Shown: piece after piece, positions 22,912-34,796 of the stretch
How the letters are laid out: each line of letters opens with the position of its first letter
How positions within the stretch are numbered: the first letter of the stretch is position 1
Assembly (NCBI GenBank): GCA_030770535.1
Contig: JASVEC010000046.1
Location: 226,403 to 290,402 of the forward strand
Origin: Batkoa obscura
Lineage: Eukaryota > Entomophthoromycota > Entomophthoromycetes > Entomophthorales > Batkoaceae
DNA: 64,000 nucleotides
Reading direction: 5' to 3'
Position numbers and translations under genes: made by a program
Notes under the pieces: generated by a model
Database searches by the model: none
What the model was told of the DNA's origin: nothing
Seen by the model: the letters and a program-made list of their open reading frames with translations, nothing else

Positions 22912-23780
22912 ACAAATCAATCAATATTCTAGTAGTTAAAACTTTGGGGTATTGTATAAAGCCTCTTGTATAATAAATGATTTAAAACTACATCCTTTCA
23001 TTTAATACCATTTCAAACATTGTATTTAATAGCCTGATAGTAATTTAATATCACATTGTTTTTTTAGCTACAAATAAAACTATTGAACTTTTAAATTTCG
23101 AGAGATTAATTACATATAGTTAAAGAAATTGGTTTATTCCTATACCTGAATAGCAAATTGTCTTTTTTGAACAATCTTAAATATTATATCTAGCACTGTT
23201 TTCGATGCTAATCATGATAGTAAAATATCCAAGTAGTAAAACAGGCGCTAACCCCATCGCGTAAAAAAGCTCACTAGATTAGTTTTTAATATCGAACGTC
23301 AAATGTGATAGTTGAGAATTTGAAGGATTGAAAGCCTATACTCAATATTATCACACTAAAGGCTCTATTGACTGTGGAATTGAAGATAATTGACGTTGTA
23401 AAGGATATTTAAGATGAAAAAAGACTTTCACGTACAAATTGCCAATTGACTATTAGCCTGAAAGTATTAGAATACTGGATAACAACAATAAGAAGGCTCT
23501 ATTAAATTTCAAAGTTACTAAAAGATTCTTACAATTATTTCCTATTTTTATTACAATGATAAAAAATTAAAAAATTAGCAGAAAAGGTAGCTAAAATTCC
23601 AAGGTAATATAAGAGACTGAAATAGGTTTACTAGAAGTCAGTTTATGGAATATTCTAAGATATACGTTGATTCATTTCTAAACTCAACTAAGTTAGCATT
23701 GAGACTTGTCTTGGTTTGCCAAAGAATATAATATTTTTAGGGGGTAATACAAGCGTGACTATTAACAAAGGAGTAATCAA
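22912..23780. other. intergenic, no gene recognised
   Basis: 3' flank of protease 1. Scattered short open stretches show no family features. Confidence 0.45.
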
Positions 23781-24084
23781 TTCGTGATCAGTATTAACAT
23801 CCATATTATTTGATTCGAAATAGTTAATTAATTACCTTAAGATTTAGGAATAAAGTCGAGAAGTAAAAAAATCTTTAGATGAAATATTATCAATTCAATC
23901 AATTGTAACTCCCTTTACAAATTTGCATTCACACAAATTATATTGAGTAATATCCTTAATCTCACTCTCATTGAGGTTCAATTTTTTTATTTTATCGAAA
24001 ATATAGTATAAACTATCAATATCAAGGCTTTAAATATTTTGAAACAAGGAGATCGATTTTAGTAACGTTAGTCATAATACTAAT
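23781..24084 (-). pseudogene. LRR gene relic, C-terminal part
   Basis: Minus-strand sequence with the CECKFVK-type block near 23930, matching the C-terminal region of the LRR relics at 14290 and 38600. It is short, frame-broken and ends at a MITE. Confidence 0.4.
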
Positions 24085-24194
24085 ATATGGGAATGTATTT
24101 TTGTGTTTAAGAATTTTACTAACAAATTTTCCGCTCAAATAGCGCTTGAAAGGTGGAAAAAGTAATGAAATCAAAAAAAAATAGCCTTGTATAC
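24085..24194 (+). repeat. MITE copy
   Basis: It starts ATATGGGAATGTATTTTTG; the right end is eroded to ATAGCCTTGTAT. Confidence 0.8.
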
Positions 24195-24309
24195 TATTTT
24201 CGAAAAAGTATAGTGCATACTATTTAGCACATCCTTGATAAACTATTGTTTTGTAGACACATACTCGCTTTATAATCAACAAGCTTTTCTGAAATAAACT
24301 CTATTCAAT

Positions 24310-24415
24310 AAATGAGGCTGTTTTTTTTAGTTTCATTATTTTTCCATTTTTTAAGCACTATTTGAGTGGAAAGATCGTTGGTAAAATTCTTAAACAAAAA
24401 AATACATCCCCAAAT
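24310..24415 (-). repeat. MITE copy with AAAT target duplication
   Basis: AAAT precedes GAGGCTGT at 24310-24313 and follows the ATCCCC end at 24412-24415. Confidence 0.88.
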
Positions 24416-24985
24416 ACTATTTTAATCTAAGATTTAACTCAAACTTTTTTCAAAAAGCCAATACTTTTAGCAAATGATAATTTTTTCAAATATTAATTAT
24501 TGTATAGATTGTATAAACTGTCCTATATAAACTTGACTCACCTTAGGCAAAATTACAATATTTTACAGAAAACGTCAAACCAAATACTTACTGCTAGGGT
24601 TTAAGATTTTCAAGATAGAAATATCATTTATGACCTTCGACATTCATGCTTGTATTTCTCTATTAGTTAAAAATGTTAAAGGTATTCTATTTGATCAAAC
24701 AGTATAACATCACAATTAAAAAGTCTATTTAATACGACATGCGAACTTCGGAATGCTACTTTGTGTTCTTTTGGGAAGTCCTATAGGTTATATTGAATAA
24801 GTAAAATTGTAGAAGCTAAAATTGTGTATCAAATTTTCAAAGTGTTTATTCAATATTTTATGAAAGTGTTTGCTTGAATATTGATATAAATAAGCGATGA
24901 TGAATTAATCTTCATATACCCTACATAATTTTAAATAAGCAAAATAAGTAAGTAAGATGAAATTTTATGTAATATATATAATAAT
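24416..24985. other. intergenic, no gene seen
   Basis: AT-rich sequence before the inverted F-box duplication. Confidence 0.45.
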
Positions 24986-24987
24986 AA

Positions 24988-25812
24988 ATGATATAAATAT
25001 AGAGAACTTGATGTCTTGATTTTTCTATATAATCTATAAAATGAATACTTTAAAACTAGATACTTTATCTGATATTGTCATTGACACTATCTTCAGTTTC
25101 TTACCTTCAGATCAACTGTTTGATTTAAGATTTCTAAACAAAGCATTGTTTAAACAAATCAACTTGCTTATCTTTAATCATTTGTGTTATTCAGCTTATT
25201 CGAGTTCATAAACTTACTCATATGTTCAACATTCTTTCTATGAATATCGTAGTAACAATGTACAATATTTGAAGATAAAAAGTGATCAGTTGAGCTTTTT
25301 AGTTTTATGTCTATACATTGTAATTTTGGATATTGAACATAAATAATTGACCGATATTGATATATTGAATAATTCAATACCACAAGAACTACCTTATTTG
25401 AAGAATATGATATTAACCATTACAATTAATCAACAGTCTATTTTGTTTAAGCATATAGCTTTATTATCTCGGGTTAAGAAGCTAACAGTTAGCGTTAATG
25501 ATCCAGTTGATCTAGACCATTTTGTCAATCTACTTGATCCATACAAGCTTAAAGTATTAAAAATTAAATGTATTTCAACCAATTTAAACGGACTTGGTAA
25601 GTTGAAAGAGTTATTTGAAGAATTAAAGAAGCTAATAGTTATTAGTGAAGCTTTTTCAATACCTTTAACTCTCAATAATAATTCCAATTTTCAATCACTT
25701 GAAACACTAAAGATAGAAGGTAATCCAGTAAATAAAGTTCCTTTGAACTATTTAGAGGATATTTCTAAAATGAAATCGGTATATGTAAATATAGATGATT
25801 TTATCTATAATT
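24988..25812 (+). repeat. inverted duplication, left arm (~825 bp)
   Basis: Position x here corresponds to 59067 minus x on the opposite strand (33255-34079). The match is nearly perfect across the F-box start, the internal stops and the LRR coding part. It ends sharply after TTTTATCTATAAT. The arms enclose VCX1, mitochondrial L12, GLO1 and RAE1-like B. Confidence 0.93.
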
Positions 25813-26340
25813 ATATAATTAGACCAATACACCTAACAATGTAGTCACTTTTAGAGGGTTTGTATTTAAAAGAAAGTTGTATTGATGGGACTAATATTTT
25901 TGAATCCACCTTTAAAATTATCCTGTGATTACAGAACGTTCAAACATTAACTCTTTATAATTTAAGCTGTATCATTTAAGAGTTTATTTTGAGCCATTAC
26001 GCTATTTATCGTCTTACAAAATAAGTATATAGTTAACACATGGAAATCTTGATTGCTATGTATACTCTACCACAATTAGAAAAGTTACATTTAAGCAATT
26101 TCACTTATCAACTAATAGTTTATTTAATATATTATTTTCTCTAAATGACGTTAAAGTGGTTATTTTATAGGTGGGAGATACTTTGATTATTATGAGAATG
26201 AATTAATACCCGGTATTTCTTGTAGAAAGTCATTTTCAATTCAAATTGATAAGTCTATAATTGATGACTCATTAGACTTTGGCGATTTACTTCCTAAGCT
26301 CAAATGTTATAGTAAAGTCATTGTGGATATTTTTGGGTAG
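25041..26340 (+). pseudogene. F-box/LRR gene, broken (copy 1)
   Basis: It begins MNTLKLDTLSDIVIDTIFSF followed by LPSDQLFDLRFLNK, a good F-box start, with TATAAATA about 50 bp upstream. The first frame stops after 55 codons. A second frame (from about 25347) then encodes leucine-rich repeats ending near 25844, and decayed LRR sequence continues to about 26340. The same stops occur in the inverted copy at 33255-34026, so either both descend from an already broken gene or an intron I cannot place lies between F-box and LRR. F-box/LRR proteins normally select substrates for SCF ubiquitin ligases. Confidence 0.65.
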
Positions 26341-27065
26341 TAGTAACTAGAACAAACAAAATTGTTTATGCTATTGTTTTTGAGCTTATATCTATAAATC
26401 ATTATATGCGTTTTTAATGAACAATAATATTTAATAAAACAAACTACAGATATATCTTTATAGCGTATAATATGATTTATAACTTCTAATATTTGTACAA
26501 AATGGTTAAATAATTGCAGTAATAAATAAGCGTGGTAATTTTCTATAAAATTCTTTGAGAATAAAGAAAATTCTTGTTTTTTAAATAGAAAATTGAATTT
26601 CTAAGGACATTACAGAACATGTGATGATATTGTATTCATAACAAGATTATATACCAATTATCTGATTATTTTCGATAGCATTCAGTGAGGTGAAGCTAGC
26701 ATGTTTCAAAGCTACAAACTATTAATTCTCAAATAAGCATTGAAAATAATGCTTTTATTTTTCTGATAGTTATAGCAACTTCTTCAAAACACTTTAAACT
26801 AAAGTTTTGAAGAGAGACAAACCTTTCTTGTTATTCGATAAATAGAAGCGACAAACCTTTCTTAAACTCAAAACTAGTTTTTAATTCTCCATAAGCCACC
26901 CATTTTCAACTGATTAAAAATCTCAAATTTATAATAAATTAAATGCATGACATGAAAAATTACTAAATCAGGTCGAACATGAAATCACTCCAAACAAATT
27001 TATAAGCCCAAAATTCCTTTCTTTTCTACAACTTACACTTTTAATCTTAATAAACTTAAACTTAT
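26341..27065. other. intergenic upstream of VCX1
   Basis: AT-rich; no gene. An imperfect direct repeat of GACAAACCTTTCTT occurs near 26816 and 26850. Confidence 0.45.
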
Positions 27066-28474
27066 ATGTCAAATCTCAACGAGTCTACCCGATTATTAAG
27101 CAGCATCGAGCAAGGTGGTGGTAGCGCTTCACCTGATCTTAATATAATCAAGCAGCTAAAATATCTCTTTTTATCCAATTACATCAATATATTATTGGTG
27201 TTTGTACCCTTAGGAGCAATTGCAAGCTCTTTACATCTTTCTAACGCTGCCATCTTCTTTCTTAATTTTTTCGCAATTATACCATTGGCGAGTCTCCTTG
27301 GTACTGCAACTGAAGAGGTAGCTAAATATATGGGTCAAACAATTGGAGGTTTAGTCAACGCTACATTTGGTAACGCTGTAGAATTGATCGTTTCTATACT
27401 AGCTTTAAGATTGGGGCTTATTCGTGTGGTACAGGCTTCTTTATTAGGTTCTATTTTATCTAATCTTTTACTTGTAAGTGCTTGTGTTTTTATTTTTATG
27501 TGAAGAAATAGAATTAATCAATTATTTTTAGGTGCTTGGTTTCTGCTTTTTCTTTGGTGGATTAAAGCATGATGAGCAATCTTTTAATGTTACCGCTGCT
27601 CAAACGAATAGTTCTTTATTAGGTATCTGCGTACTTTCTCTTTTAGTACCAGCTGCTTTCCATAATGTTTTGGGCAGTGAAAAAGAAATTGCAAAAGGAA
27701 TTATGAATTTATCCCACGGTACCGCAGTTATTATGCTAATTTTGTATGTCGCTTTTTTGGTCTTTCAATTAAAAACCCACACCCATTTATTTGAGGCTGA
27801 AGATGATGATGAGGAAGAAGCCCACATGTCTCTCGGTGTAGCATTGGTTTGGTAAATTTTTAGATATGATTTATTCAATCAAAAATTCTTATTATCTTTT
27901 AAATGTATAGCCTTCTTGGTATTACTATCATTGTGTCTATCTCAGCTGAGTATCTTGTTGGTAGTATTGAAGGATTAACACAACAGTTAGGTTTATCTGA
28001 TACTTTTGTTGGTATTATTCTTGTACCTATTGTTGGTAATGCAGCAGGTAAATAACATTTTATTAATTTTTAATATTCTTGATTTTAAAAACGATAATGA
28101 TCAGAACACATGACTGCGGTTACAGTAGCAATGAAAAATAAGATGGATCTCAGCTTAGGAGTAGCAGTAGGATCTTCTATGCAAATTGCTTTATTCGTTA
28201 CTCCAGTATTAGTTATCTTGGGCTGGATTATTGGACAACCTATGACTTTATTTTTTGATACTTTTGAAACAGCCGTGTTGTTTATTACAGTACTAATCGT
28301 TAATTATTTAATTCAAGTAAGTTTATTTTAATTATTTATCTAAATACATTTATACTTATGATATTTATTTTATAGGATGGTAAATCTAACTGGTTAGAAG
28401 GGCTCACTTTAATTGCCGCTTATTGTATCATTGCTATGGCTTTCTTCTTTTATCCTCAAACTATTCAACCTTAA
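27066..28474 (+). CDS. VCX1: vacuolar Ca2+/H+ exchanger, CaCA family
   Basis: Five exons: 27066-27473, 27532-27851, 27911-28047, 28105-28316 and 28376-28474, giving 391 residues. It moves Ca2+ into the vacuole in exchange for protons. The two family signature repeats are present: [13 protein letters not shown] (Gly102-Glu106 and on) and [14 protein letters not shown] (285-289 and on), each with the ion-binding glutamate. About eleven hydrophobic segments are visible, with an acidic loop ([11 protein letters not shown]) between the two halves, as usual in CAX proteins. The N-terminus is short, about 30 residues before the first membrane segment. It converges with the mitochondrial L12 gene, 218 bp away. 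Confidence 0.94.
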
Positions 28475-28692
28475 TCTTTATTGTAAATAAGAATTTAATA
28501 ATATTAAATAATTGAAACTAACTTATTGGTCATATTAATTACTTGCTATACTATAATGCATTACCATAAAATTATAATTCCATACAAAAAACTGATTAAA
28601 ATTTTTTTATAAAAGTTATTATGTTATTTTTTTTAATGTGTGTGGAATCCAAAAATAATCATCTGATTAAGTTAATTGTAAAAATCTATACT

Positions 28693-29577
28693 TTATTCTA
28701 AAGCGATGGTGGCACCAATAGCTTCTAAAGTGGCCTTTATTTTTTCAGCTTCTTCTTTTGGTACATCGGTTCTAATTACTTTTGGTGCTGATTCAACAAA
28801 TTTTTTGGCCTAAAAGATTTAAAATTAATAAAAAGTTACAAACCAATAAATACTCTCTCTATAAAATAAAAAGGAATAAGCTTACCTCTACTAAGTTAGC
28901 TCCAGGTAAGATGGATTTAATTTCACGAATGATTTTAGCTTTAGAAGCAGCATCGAATTTCTCAAGCTTAACTGTGAAAATACTTTTAGCAGCTGGTTTT
29001 TCTTCCTATTTAAAAGTTTGTCAGTTAATACATATCATGAAAATAACATACAAATAAAATTTACTTCAGCGGCTTCAGTAGCAGGGGCAGCGGCAGCTGG
29101 AGCAGCTGCTGACGCTGATGGCATAGCAATTTCACTGATGTTAAGTTTTAACTAAAAAAATGAATTAATAATTAAACTTCATTTTGATAATGTATATATG
29201 GCTTTAAAAAGGAAATAATAGCTTACTTTAAGAGCTTCAATTAAGTCGGCGGTTTCAAGTAAACTTAAAGTGGCGATTTTATCTACAATTTCATTGATCT
29301 TTGGTGATACTTCAGTTTTTTCTCCAGGTGTTTCAACTTTTTTGGTGGCAACATCACTGTAATAAGCCACCTTTTTGATAGATTGAATGCTAAGTCGAAC
29401 ATTAGTTTTTGAACTAAATTGAAAGCCCAACATTTTAGAAAAAAGTAACTTACTTAAGTTTGGTAATTTGATTACTACGTTGAGTTAAACGACGGGCGAA
29501 TAAAGATAATGACTATATTTTTAAGTAGATCGTTACTATTGTTTTTCATTCTACTATTGGAGTATTGTAATTACCAT
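28693..29577 (-). CDS. mitochondrial ribosomal protein L7/L12
   Basis: Six exons on the minus strand: 29577-29575 (ATG only), 29512-29454, 29413-29227, 29151-29065, 29005-28886 and 28809-28693, giving 190 residues. The protein forms the GTPase-activating stalk of the mitochondrial large subunit. After the one-codon first exon the sequence [19 protein letters not shown] is a basic, acid-free presequence. A dimerisation domain ([20 protein letters not shown]), an Ala/Pro hinge and the globular C-terminal domain ([20 protein letters not shown] onward, ending IGATIALE) follow in the standard order. The ATG-only exon is inferred: it is the only nearby start that splices in frame to the presequence. 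It is followed upstream by glyoxalase I in the same orientation. Confidence 0.9.
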
Positions 29578-29840
29578 TTTATATATATATTTTATTAATG
29601 TTAGTTTAATTTATTCTAATTTTATAAAATTATTGTTTTGATTTTCAAAACCTTGCATTAAATTCATTTGCTTGTCTTAAATTATGGGATTCATATTTGA
29701 TTTTTTTAAAATTCTCTATAATACTTTGAGAATAAGAATGATTTCATTTTAACAAAGTGATCAATATTTGAAAGTAATAATTAAAAAATATGATTAAAGC
29801 ATAAAAATTGTAAAATTTTATTAGGCCCAATAATAAAAAA

Positions 29841-30615
29841 TTAAACAGTCTTAGGTACAATCTAGAATAAAATTCAGTTAAAACTATGACATCGTAATGA
29901 AAGATTTTTACCTCAACCCAATAGTTATCAGGATCAGCAATGAAGGCAATATGTTTCATACTACCGTCTTCAAGGCGTTTAACGTACTTAACTTTTAACT
30001 CATCGAACCTCTTACAAGCTTCATTAATGTCATCGACTGAGATGGCAATGTGTCCAAAGCTAATAATTAAACGTTTAGCGCTTGATTATTATTAAAGAAT
30101 CTTACCCTCTGGGTTCTTTGTTTCCATTATGGTATCCTTCAAATGAGTCATCATTTTCAGTACCCCAGTTACTAAAAAATAAAGATTTAGTCTTTCTGGT
30201 AGGATACTAAACATCTTAAATCACTTACTGAGTCAATTCTAATACACCTGATCTTTTGGCGACAAAGGTATGGAGTTGAGATTCTTCAGTAGGTAGTACT
30301 TCATCTTCTCCTAAATAACCTAAGAAATATAAGGTGAATTTGCCAGATTCCATCTTGCTTTCACGCAATAATCTAAGTGGTGTTTTGTTAGTAATTATTT
30401 TTTCAAAATACTAAAACAATGGCGAGTTGCCAACAACTTACTTCATGCCTAAAACTTTAGTATAAAAATCAATAGAAGCTTTAGGATCCTTGACGCGGAT
30501 CATGGTGTGGTTCTTTGTGAATATAAATATTAGATTAGTTTATTTCATTGTGTTTGATATCTATTATTTTTACAAAGCAGAAACCAGAAGTTGGGTTGCT
30601 AGCGGTAGTACTCAT
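29841..30615 (-). CDS. GLO1: lactoylglutathione lyase (glyoxalase I)
   Basis: Six exons on the minus strand: 30615-30574, 30512-30442, 30372-30229, 30171-30106, 30059-29912 and 29861-29841, giving 163 residues. It isomerises the methylglyoxal-glutathione hemithioacetal to S-lactoylglutathione in the cytosol. Metal ligands in the family pattern are His16 ([10 protein letters not shown]), Glu83 (GVLELTH), His111 (GFGHIAI) and Glu157 (YWVEI). The single-domain length matches plant, animal and bacterial forms rather than the two-domain yeast enzyme. The last exon is only 21 nt (IVPKTV and stop). It is supported because reading through the intron replaces this ending with an unrelated hydrophobic tail. 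Confidence 0.94.
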
Positions 30616-30902
30616 TTTTAAACTTGAATAAAAATTATTTGAAAATTTGAACTTGTTGACTTTTATACTGTTAATAATTTCGTGATGTAATAATTTGGAA
30701 AATCTTAACATTTTCTTGAAAAAGTATGAGCTATAACCCGTTTTTGATTTCTAATGTAAATTTTATAATTTAATTTAGTTTCAATGACTAATTTATAAAG
30801 GAATAAGCAGTAAAAATAAAGTCATGATTAATAATAATACTCTAAAATTTATTTTTTAATAGCGTTTATATTTATTTTACTTTATATCTTTAAACAACTT
30901 AT

Positions 30903-32355
30903 TTAATTACGATTTTTAGGTAAATCAATCTCCTTCATTTTATGCAATGCGAGTGCAGGTGTAATATTTTTATGATATTGGTATCCCTAAAAAAACAATA
31001 AGCACCTCCACTTTATAAAAAACTAAAGAATATTACCTTTTTCCATTCATACCCTGTAGCATAAGCTAAGATTTGACCTGAGGAATCAAAATTAAGAGCC
31101 GTAACAGGATTATCTTTAAAGTCGAAATAACTGAGTCTAACAAATGATTCCCTACTCCAAATATTAATCTTTCCATCACTACCACCAGAACACAAATACT
31201 GTTGTGAAGGATGGATACACATTTTATTTACTGAATACGAATAACTCGTTGATCTCATATGTGCTTTTTTATTTGCTCGATCTCCATTATTTGATATTCC
31301 CATCTTGTTTGGTTCTACTACTTTCTCATATATCGCTCCGCTCGCTGTACCATAAAAGTATCCAAGCCTTGGGCTTGAATATGCTGATATACATTTTACT
31401 TGTCTTAAAGCCTCGGAAGGGGCATTCTAATATATTATAATAAAATATAAACTATCAAACAAAATGAATAAATCAAAAACTTACGGACAATACAGCTTGA
31501 GGGTTTTGTAAATTGACTATTGAAATTGATTTATCAGCCAAACCAGCTACTAATAAGTCACCTGAAGTGGACATACAATATACTCTATCACTTAGTGCTA
31601 CTGTACTAACTGCTCTATTTTGTCGGAGATCCCAATACTGAAATAAGAAATACATATTATTAACTTTAGCATTCTTCTCTTATTGCTATTAAACTCACTT
31701 TAATTGTTTTATCCCAAGAACCAGTAACCAAAATCTGACTTGAGTTAATCCATCCAATACAAGATATTGGAGCGTCATGGGTGCCAACAATTGCTTTATT
31801 TCCTGATTTTAAATCAAATCTTACGACCTGATTATCCCCTCCTCCAGAAACCATCTGTTGGCCGTCCTATTTAATTTTTTAAATATAAATGTTTGAAATT
31901 TCAAGAAAATATTTAAAAATCAAAATAATTTACCAAAGTAAAAGAACTACACATCACTGGTGCTTCATGCTCATACATCATTAATGGACGTGCTTGTAGT
32001 TTTGCTGCTTGACTTACTTCATAAATTTTTACCTAAGGAAGTGAGATTTTCATCATTTGTTTAATTTCAAGTATTGAAACTTACAGTTTTATCCCAAGAA
32101 GCAACAGATAAATAAGGGCCTGATGGTGACCATTGGAGATCGGATATAGTATCACTAAATTTATCAGTAAACTAAATAATAAATTTGAACAATTATGTCA
32201 TTATATAAAAATAAAATATTTTTAATTTTAATAGTTAAACAGAATAGTATTCCTTTGTTATCTATTACCGTATATTATAAATCACCTACCTTATAGTCCT
32301 CCCTATAATCAATATTTACTATATTGTTGGAACTCTTGGAATAACTGTTGACCAT
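30903..32355 (-). CDS. RAE1: RAE1/GLE2 WD40 mRNA-export factor (paralogue B)
   Basis: Seven exons on the minus strand: 32355-32290, 32171-32085, 32032-31934, 31866-31699, 31637-31485, 31426-31037 and 30986-30903, giving 348 residues. Clear WD40 blades: DLQWSPSGPYLSVASWDKTV, MVSGGGDNQVVRFDL, VTGSWDKTIKYWDL, GGSDGKINIWSR. The ending ILAYATGYEWKKGYQYHK is the RAE1/GLE2 signature. It binds Nup98-type nucleoporins and functions in mRNA export. This copy keeps more canonical WD repeats than paralogue A at 11482, so it is the likelier conventional RAE1 (inference). Exons 2 to 7 have lengths 87, 99, 168, 153, 390, 84 against 87, 93, 165, 153, 390, 81 in paralogue A. One donor is GTGAGT (intron 4) and one GTAGGT (intron 1). 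Confidence 0.92.
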
Positions 32356-32499
32356 TTTTTATCCTTTTTTATAATATTATAGAGTTAAAATGAGATTGCT
32401 GTCCCTTTATTTTTTTAAATTTTTGATGAATACGATAAGCTTAATAAAATCCACAAATCAAGACTCATTCTAAAAATTTATTTCATTACTCAAAATTCT

Positions 32500-32600
32500 A
32501 GATTTCAGAATTTTTTTCAAGTTTTACTAATAAATTTTCCTCTCAGATTGCACTTAAAAAATGACATAAAATGAAAAAAGCACCTTCTTATCATTGATTT
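32500..32600 (+). repeat. degenerate MITE
   Basis: It keeps TTTTACTAATAAATTTTCCTC and CACTTAAAAAATGACA but neither clean GGGG end. Confidence 0.55.
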
Positions 32601-32699
32601 AAATTACTTTGTATAAATTCGATATAGCTTTGAACTTAAGATTAAAAATTGAAATAATAGCATAAATATTTTGTTTAAATATTATAAGAAATGTTAATC

Positions 32700-34026
32700 T
32701 ATAATATCTACAATAAGAGTGACATAACGTTTAAAGTAACTAAGTGGGCTGTGAATAATTGTCAAGCTATTAGATATAGATTTTCGATCAAATTGAATTA
32801 GAAATGCCTTTTTGTAAAAACCACATACTATCTTATCAATACAATAGTAACATCTACCATTGATAAAATCAACTACTCTGATATTATTCAGAAGAAATAA
32901 CGTCAAACAAATTATTTGCTGAAATATCACATCCTTTAAAGATAGCTTTTTTAATTGAGGTCGAGCTTAAGGAACAACTAACGATTCCGCGAGCTAATTT
33001 GTACGCTTTTTTGTTGAGATGGTCACTAAGGTAATGGCGCAAACAAAATCCTCGGTATACATAATTTAAATTGTGAATAGTTAATATTTTAACAGTATTA
33101 AGCAATAAAATGGCTTTAAAGGCGGATTCAAAAGTTGTAGTTCTACTAATACAAATTTCTTTTAAATGTGTGACGTTAAAAAGCCAGTTTATATTGTATA
33201 TTAGCTTGTTGAAGCCAAACGATTGAATAATTGGATGCGTTGGTTTTATAATTTCATTATAGATAAAATCATCTATATTTACATATACCGATTTCATTTT
33301 AGAAATATCCTCTAAATAGTTCAAAGGAACTTTATTTACTGGATTACCTTCTATCTTTAGTGTTTCAAGTGATTGAAAATTGGAATTATTATTGAGAGTT
33401 AAAGGTATTGAAAAAGCTTCACTAATAACTATTAGCTTCTTTAATTCTTCAAATAACTCTTTCAACTTACCAAGTCCGTTTAAATTGGTTGAAATACATT
33501 TAATTTTTAATACTTTAAGCTTGTATGGATCAAGTAGATTGACAAAATGGTCTAGATCAACTGGATCATTAACGCTAACTGTTAGCTTCTTAACCCGAGA
33601 TAATAAAGCTATATGCTTAAACAAAATAGACTGTTGATTAATTGTAATGGTTAATATCATATTCTTCAAATAAGGTAGTTCTTGTGGTATTGAATTATTC
33701 AATATATCAATATCGGTCAATTATTTATGTTCAATATCCAAAATTACAATGTATAGACATAAAACTAAAAAGCTCAACTGATCACTTTTTATCTTCAAAT
33801 ATTGTACATTGTTACTACGATATTCATAGAAAGAATGTTGAACATATGAGTAAGTTTATGAACTCGAATAAGCTGAATAACACAAATGATTAAAGATAAG
33901 CAAGTTGATTTGTTTAAACAATGCTTTGTTTAGAAATCTTAAATCAAACAGTTGATCTGAAGGTAAGAAACTGAAGATAGTGTCAATGACAATATCAGAT
34001 AAAGTATCTAGTTTTAAAGTATTCAT
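32700..34026 (-). pseudogene. F-box/LRR gene, broken (copy 2, inverted)
   Basis: The minus-strand F-box start (MNTLKLDTLSDIVIDTIFSF) at 34026 is the same as copy 1, with the same early stops. An LRR frame then stays open from 33720 to 32884 (about 278 codons), longer than in copy 1, with repeats such as MKSVYVNIDDFIYNEI and VKILTIHNLNYVYRGF. Beyond 32884 the family sequence is decayed. It might still encode a truncated LRR protein, but no in-frame F-box joins it. Confidence 0.65.
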
Positions 34027-34079
34027 TTTATAGATTAGATAGAAAAATCAAGACATCAAGTTCTCTTTATTTATACTAT
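33255..34079 (-). repeat. inverted duplication, right arm (~825 bp)
   Basis: Reverse-complement partner of 24988-25812; only a few mismatches are seen, e.g. near the TATA-like TATAAATA upstream of the F-box start. Confidence 0.93.
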
Positions 34080-34186
34080 TCCGCAAGTATACACACATAT
34101 CGAAACTAATCCATTATTCACTCGTTTGTTACAATATTTGAACTAAGTTTTTTGTATATCATTGAATAAACATTTGAAAATTTAGT

Positions 34187-34291
34187 ATATGGGGATGTAT
34201 TTTTGTGTTTAAGAATTTTACCAACAAATTTTCCGCTTAAATAGCGCTTAAAAGGTGGAAAGTAATGAAATCAAAAAAATCATCCCCATAT
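34187..34291 (+). repeat. MITE copy, ATAT duplication
   Basis: ATAT at 34187-34190 and 34288-34291 flanks GGGGATG to CATCCCC. It lies just beyond the inverted-duplication arm. Confidence 0.92.
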
Positions 34292-34796
34292 GCTTTGAGC
34301 TTCTTTAGGTTTCACATACTTAACATCAATTATAGTACCATTTTGATGCCATATACATTAGGCTATTTTACAATCAGATTTATATAGCAAATAGACCTTT
34401 TTCACTAATAGCATAATACCGTTTAGTAAAATAAGATATGTTTAGTAATTTTATTGATAAAGAAGCTAGAGATAAATGCTCAATATTATAAACAATGTTT
34501 ATTTTTTAGGGGGGTTTTTCCATATAATAAGCATTCGCTTGTCACATTTTCTGTGAAAACTATACTTCTATCTAAAATGAGCAATGTTTATTTACAACAA
34601 TACACTTGTTTCATACTTCGTTTATATTTTGAGAAACACTTTTATATAAAAAAAGCATTGATTATTATAAGAAACATAAATGTTCTATTTAAAATATTAT
34701 ATAATTAATATTTTACAATTCGCCATTTAATTTAGGGATGTTTATTAATTATTAGGTGAATATTTATATAAAATGCAATGGTTTACCAATAACTAC
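34292..34796. other. intergenic, no gene seen
   Basis: AT-rich. An 84-codon open stretch near 34454-34708 shows no family features and lies between two MITEs. Confidence 0.45.

Noticed and set aside
25174-25687. Open stretches antisense to the F-box/LRR copies, identical in both arms
   Set aside because: Their identity reflects the DNA duplication; the LRR pattern is on the other strand.
29744-29911. Hydrophobic C-terminal tail on glyoxalase I
   Set aside because: It is read-through of the last intron; splicing to the 21-nt exon restores the family's ending after YWVEI.
34454-34708. 84-codon open stretch between two MITEs
   Set aside because: AT-driven composition, no recognisable domain, no promoter or splice support.
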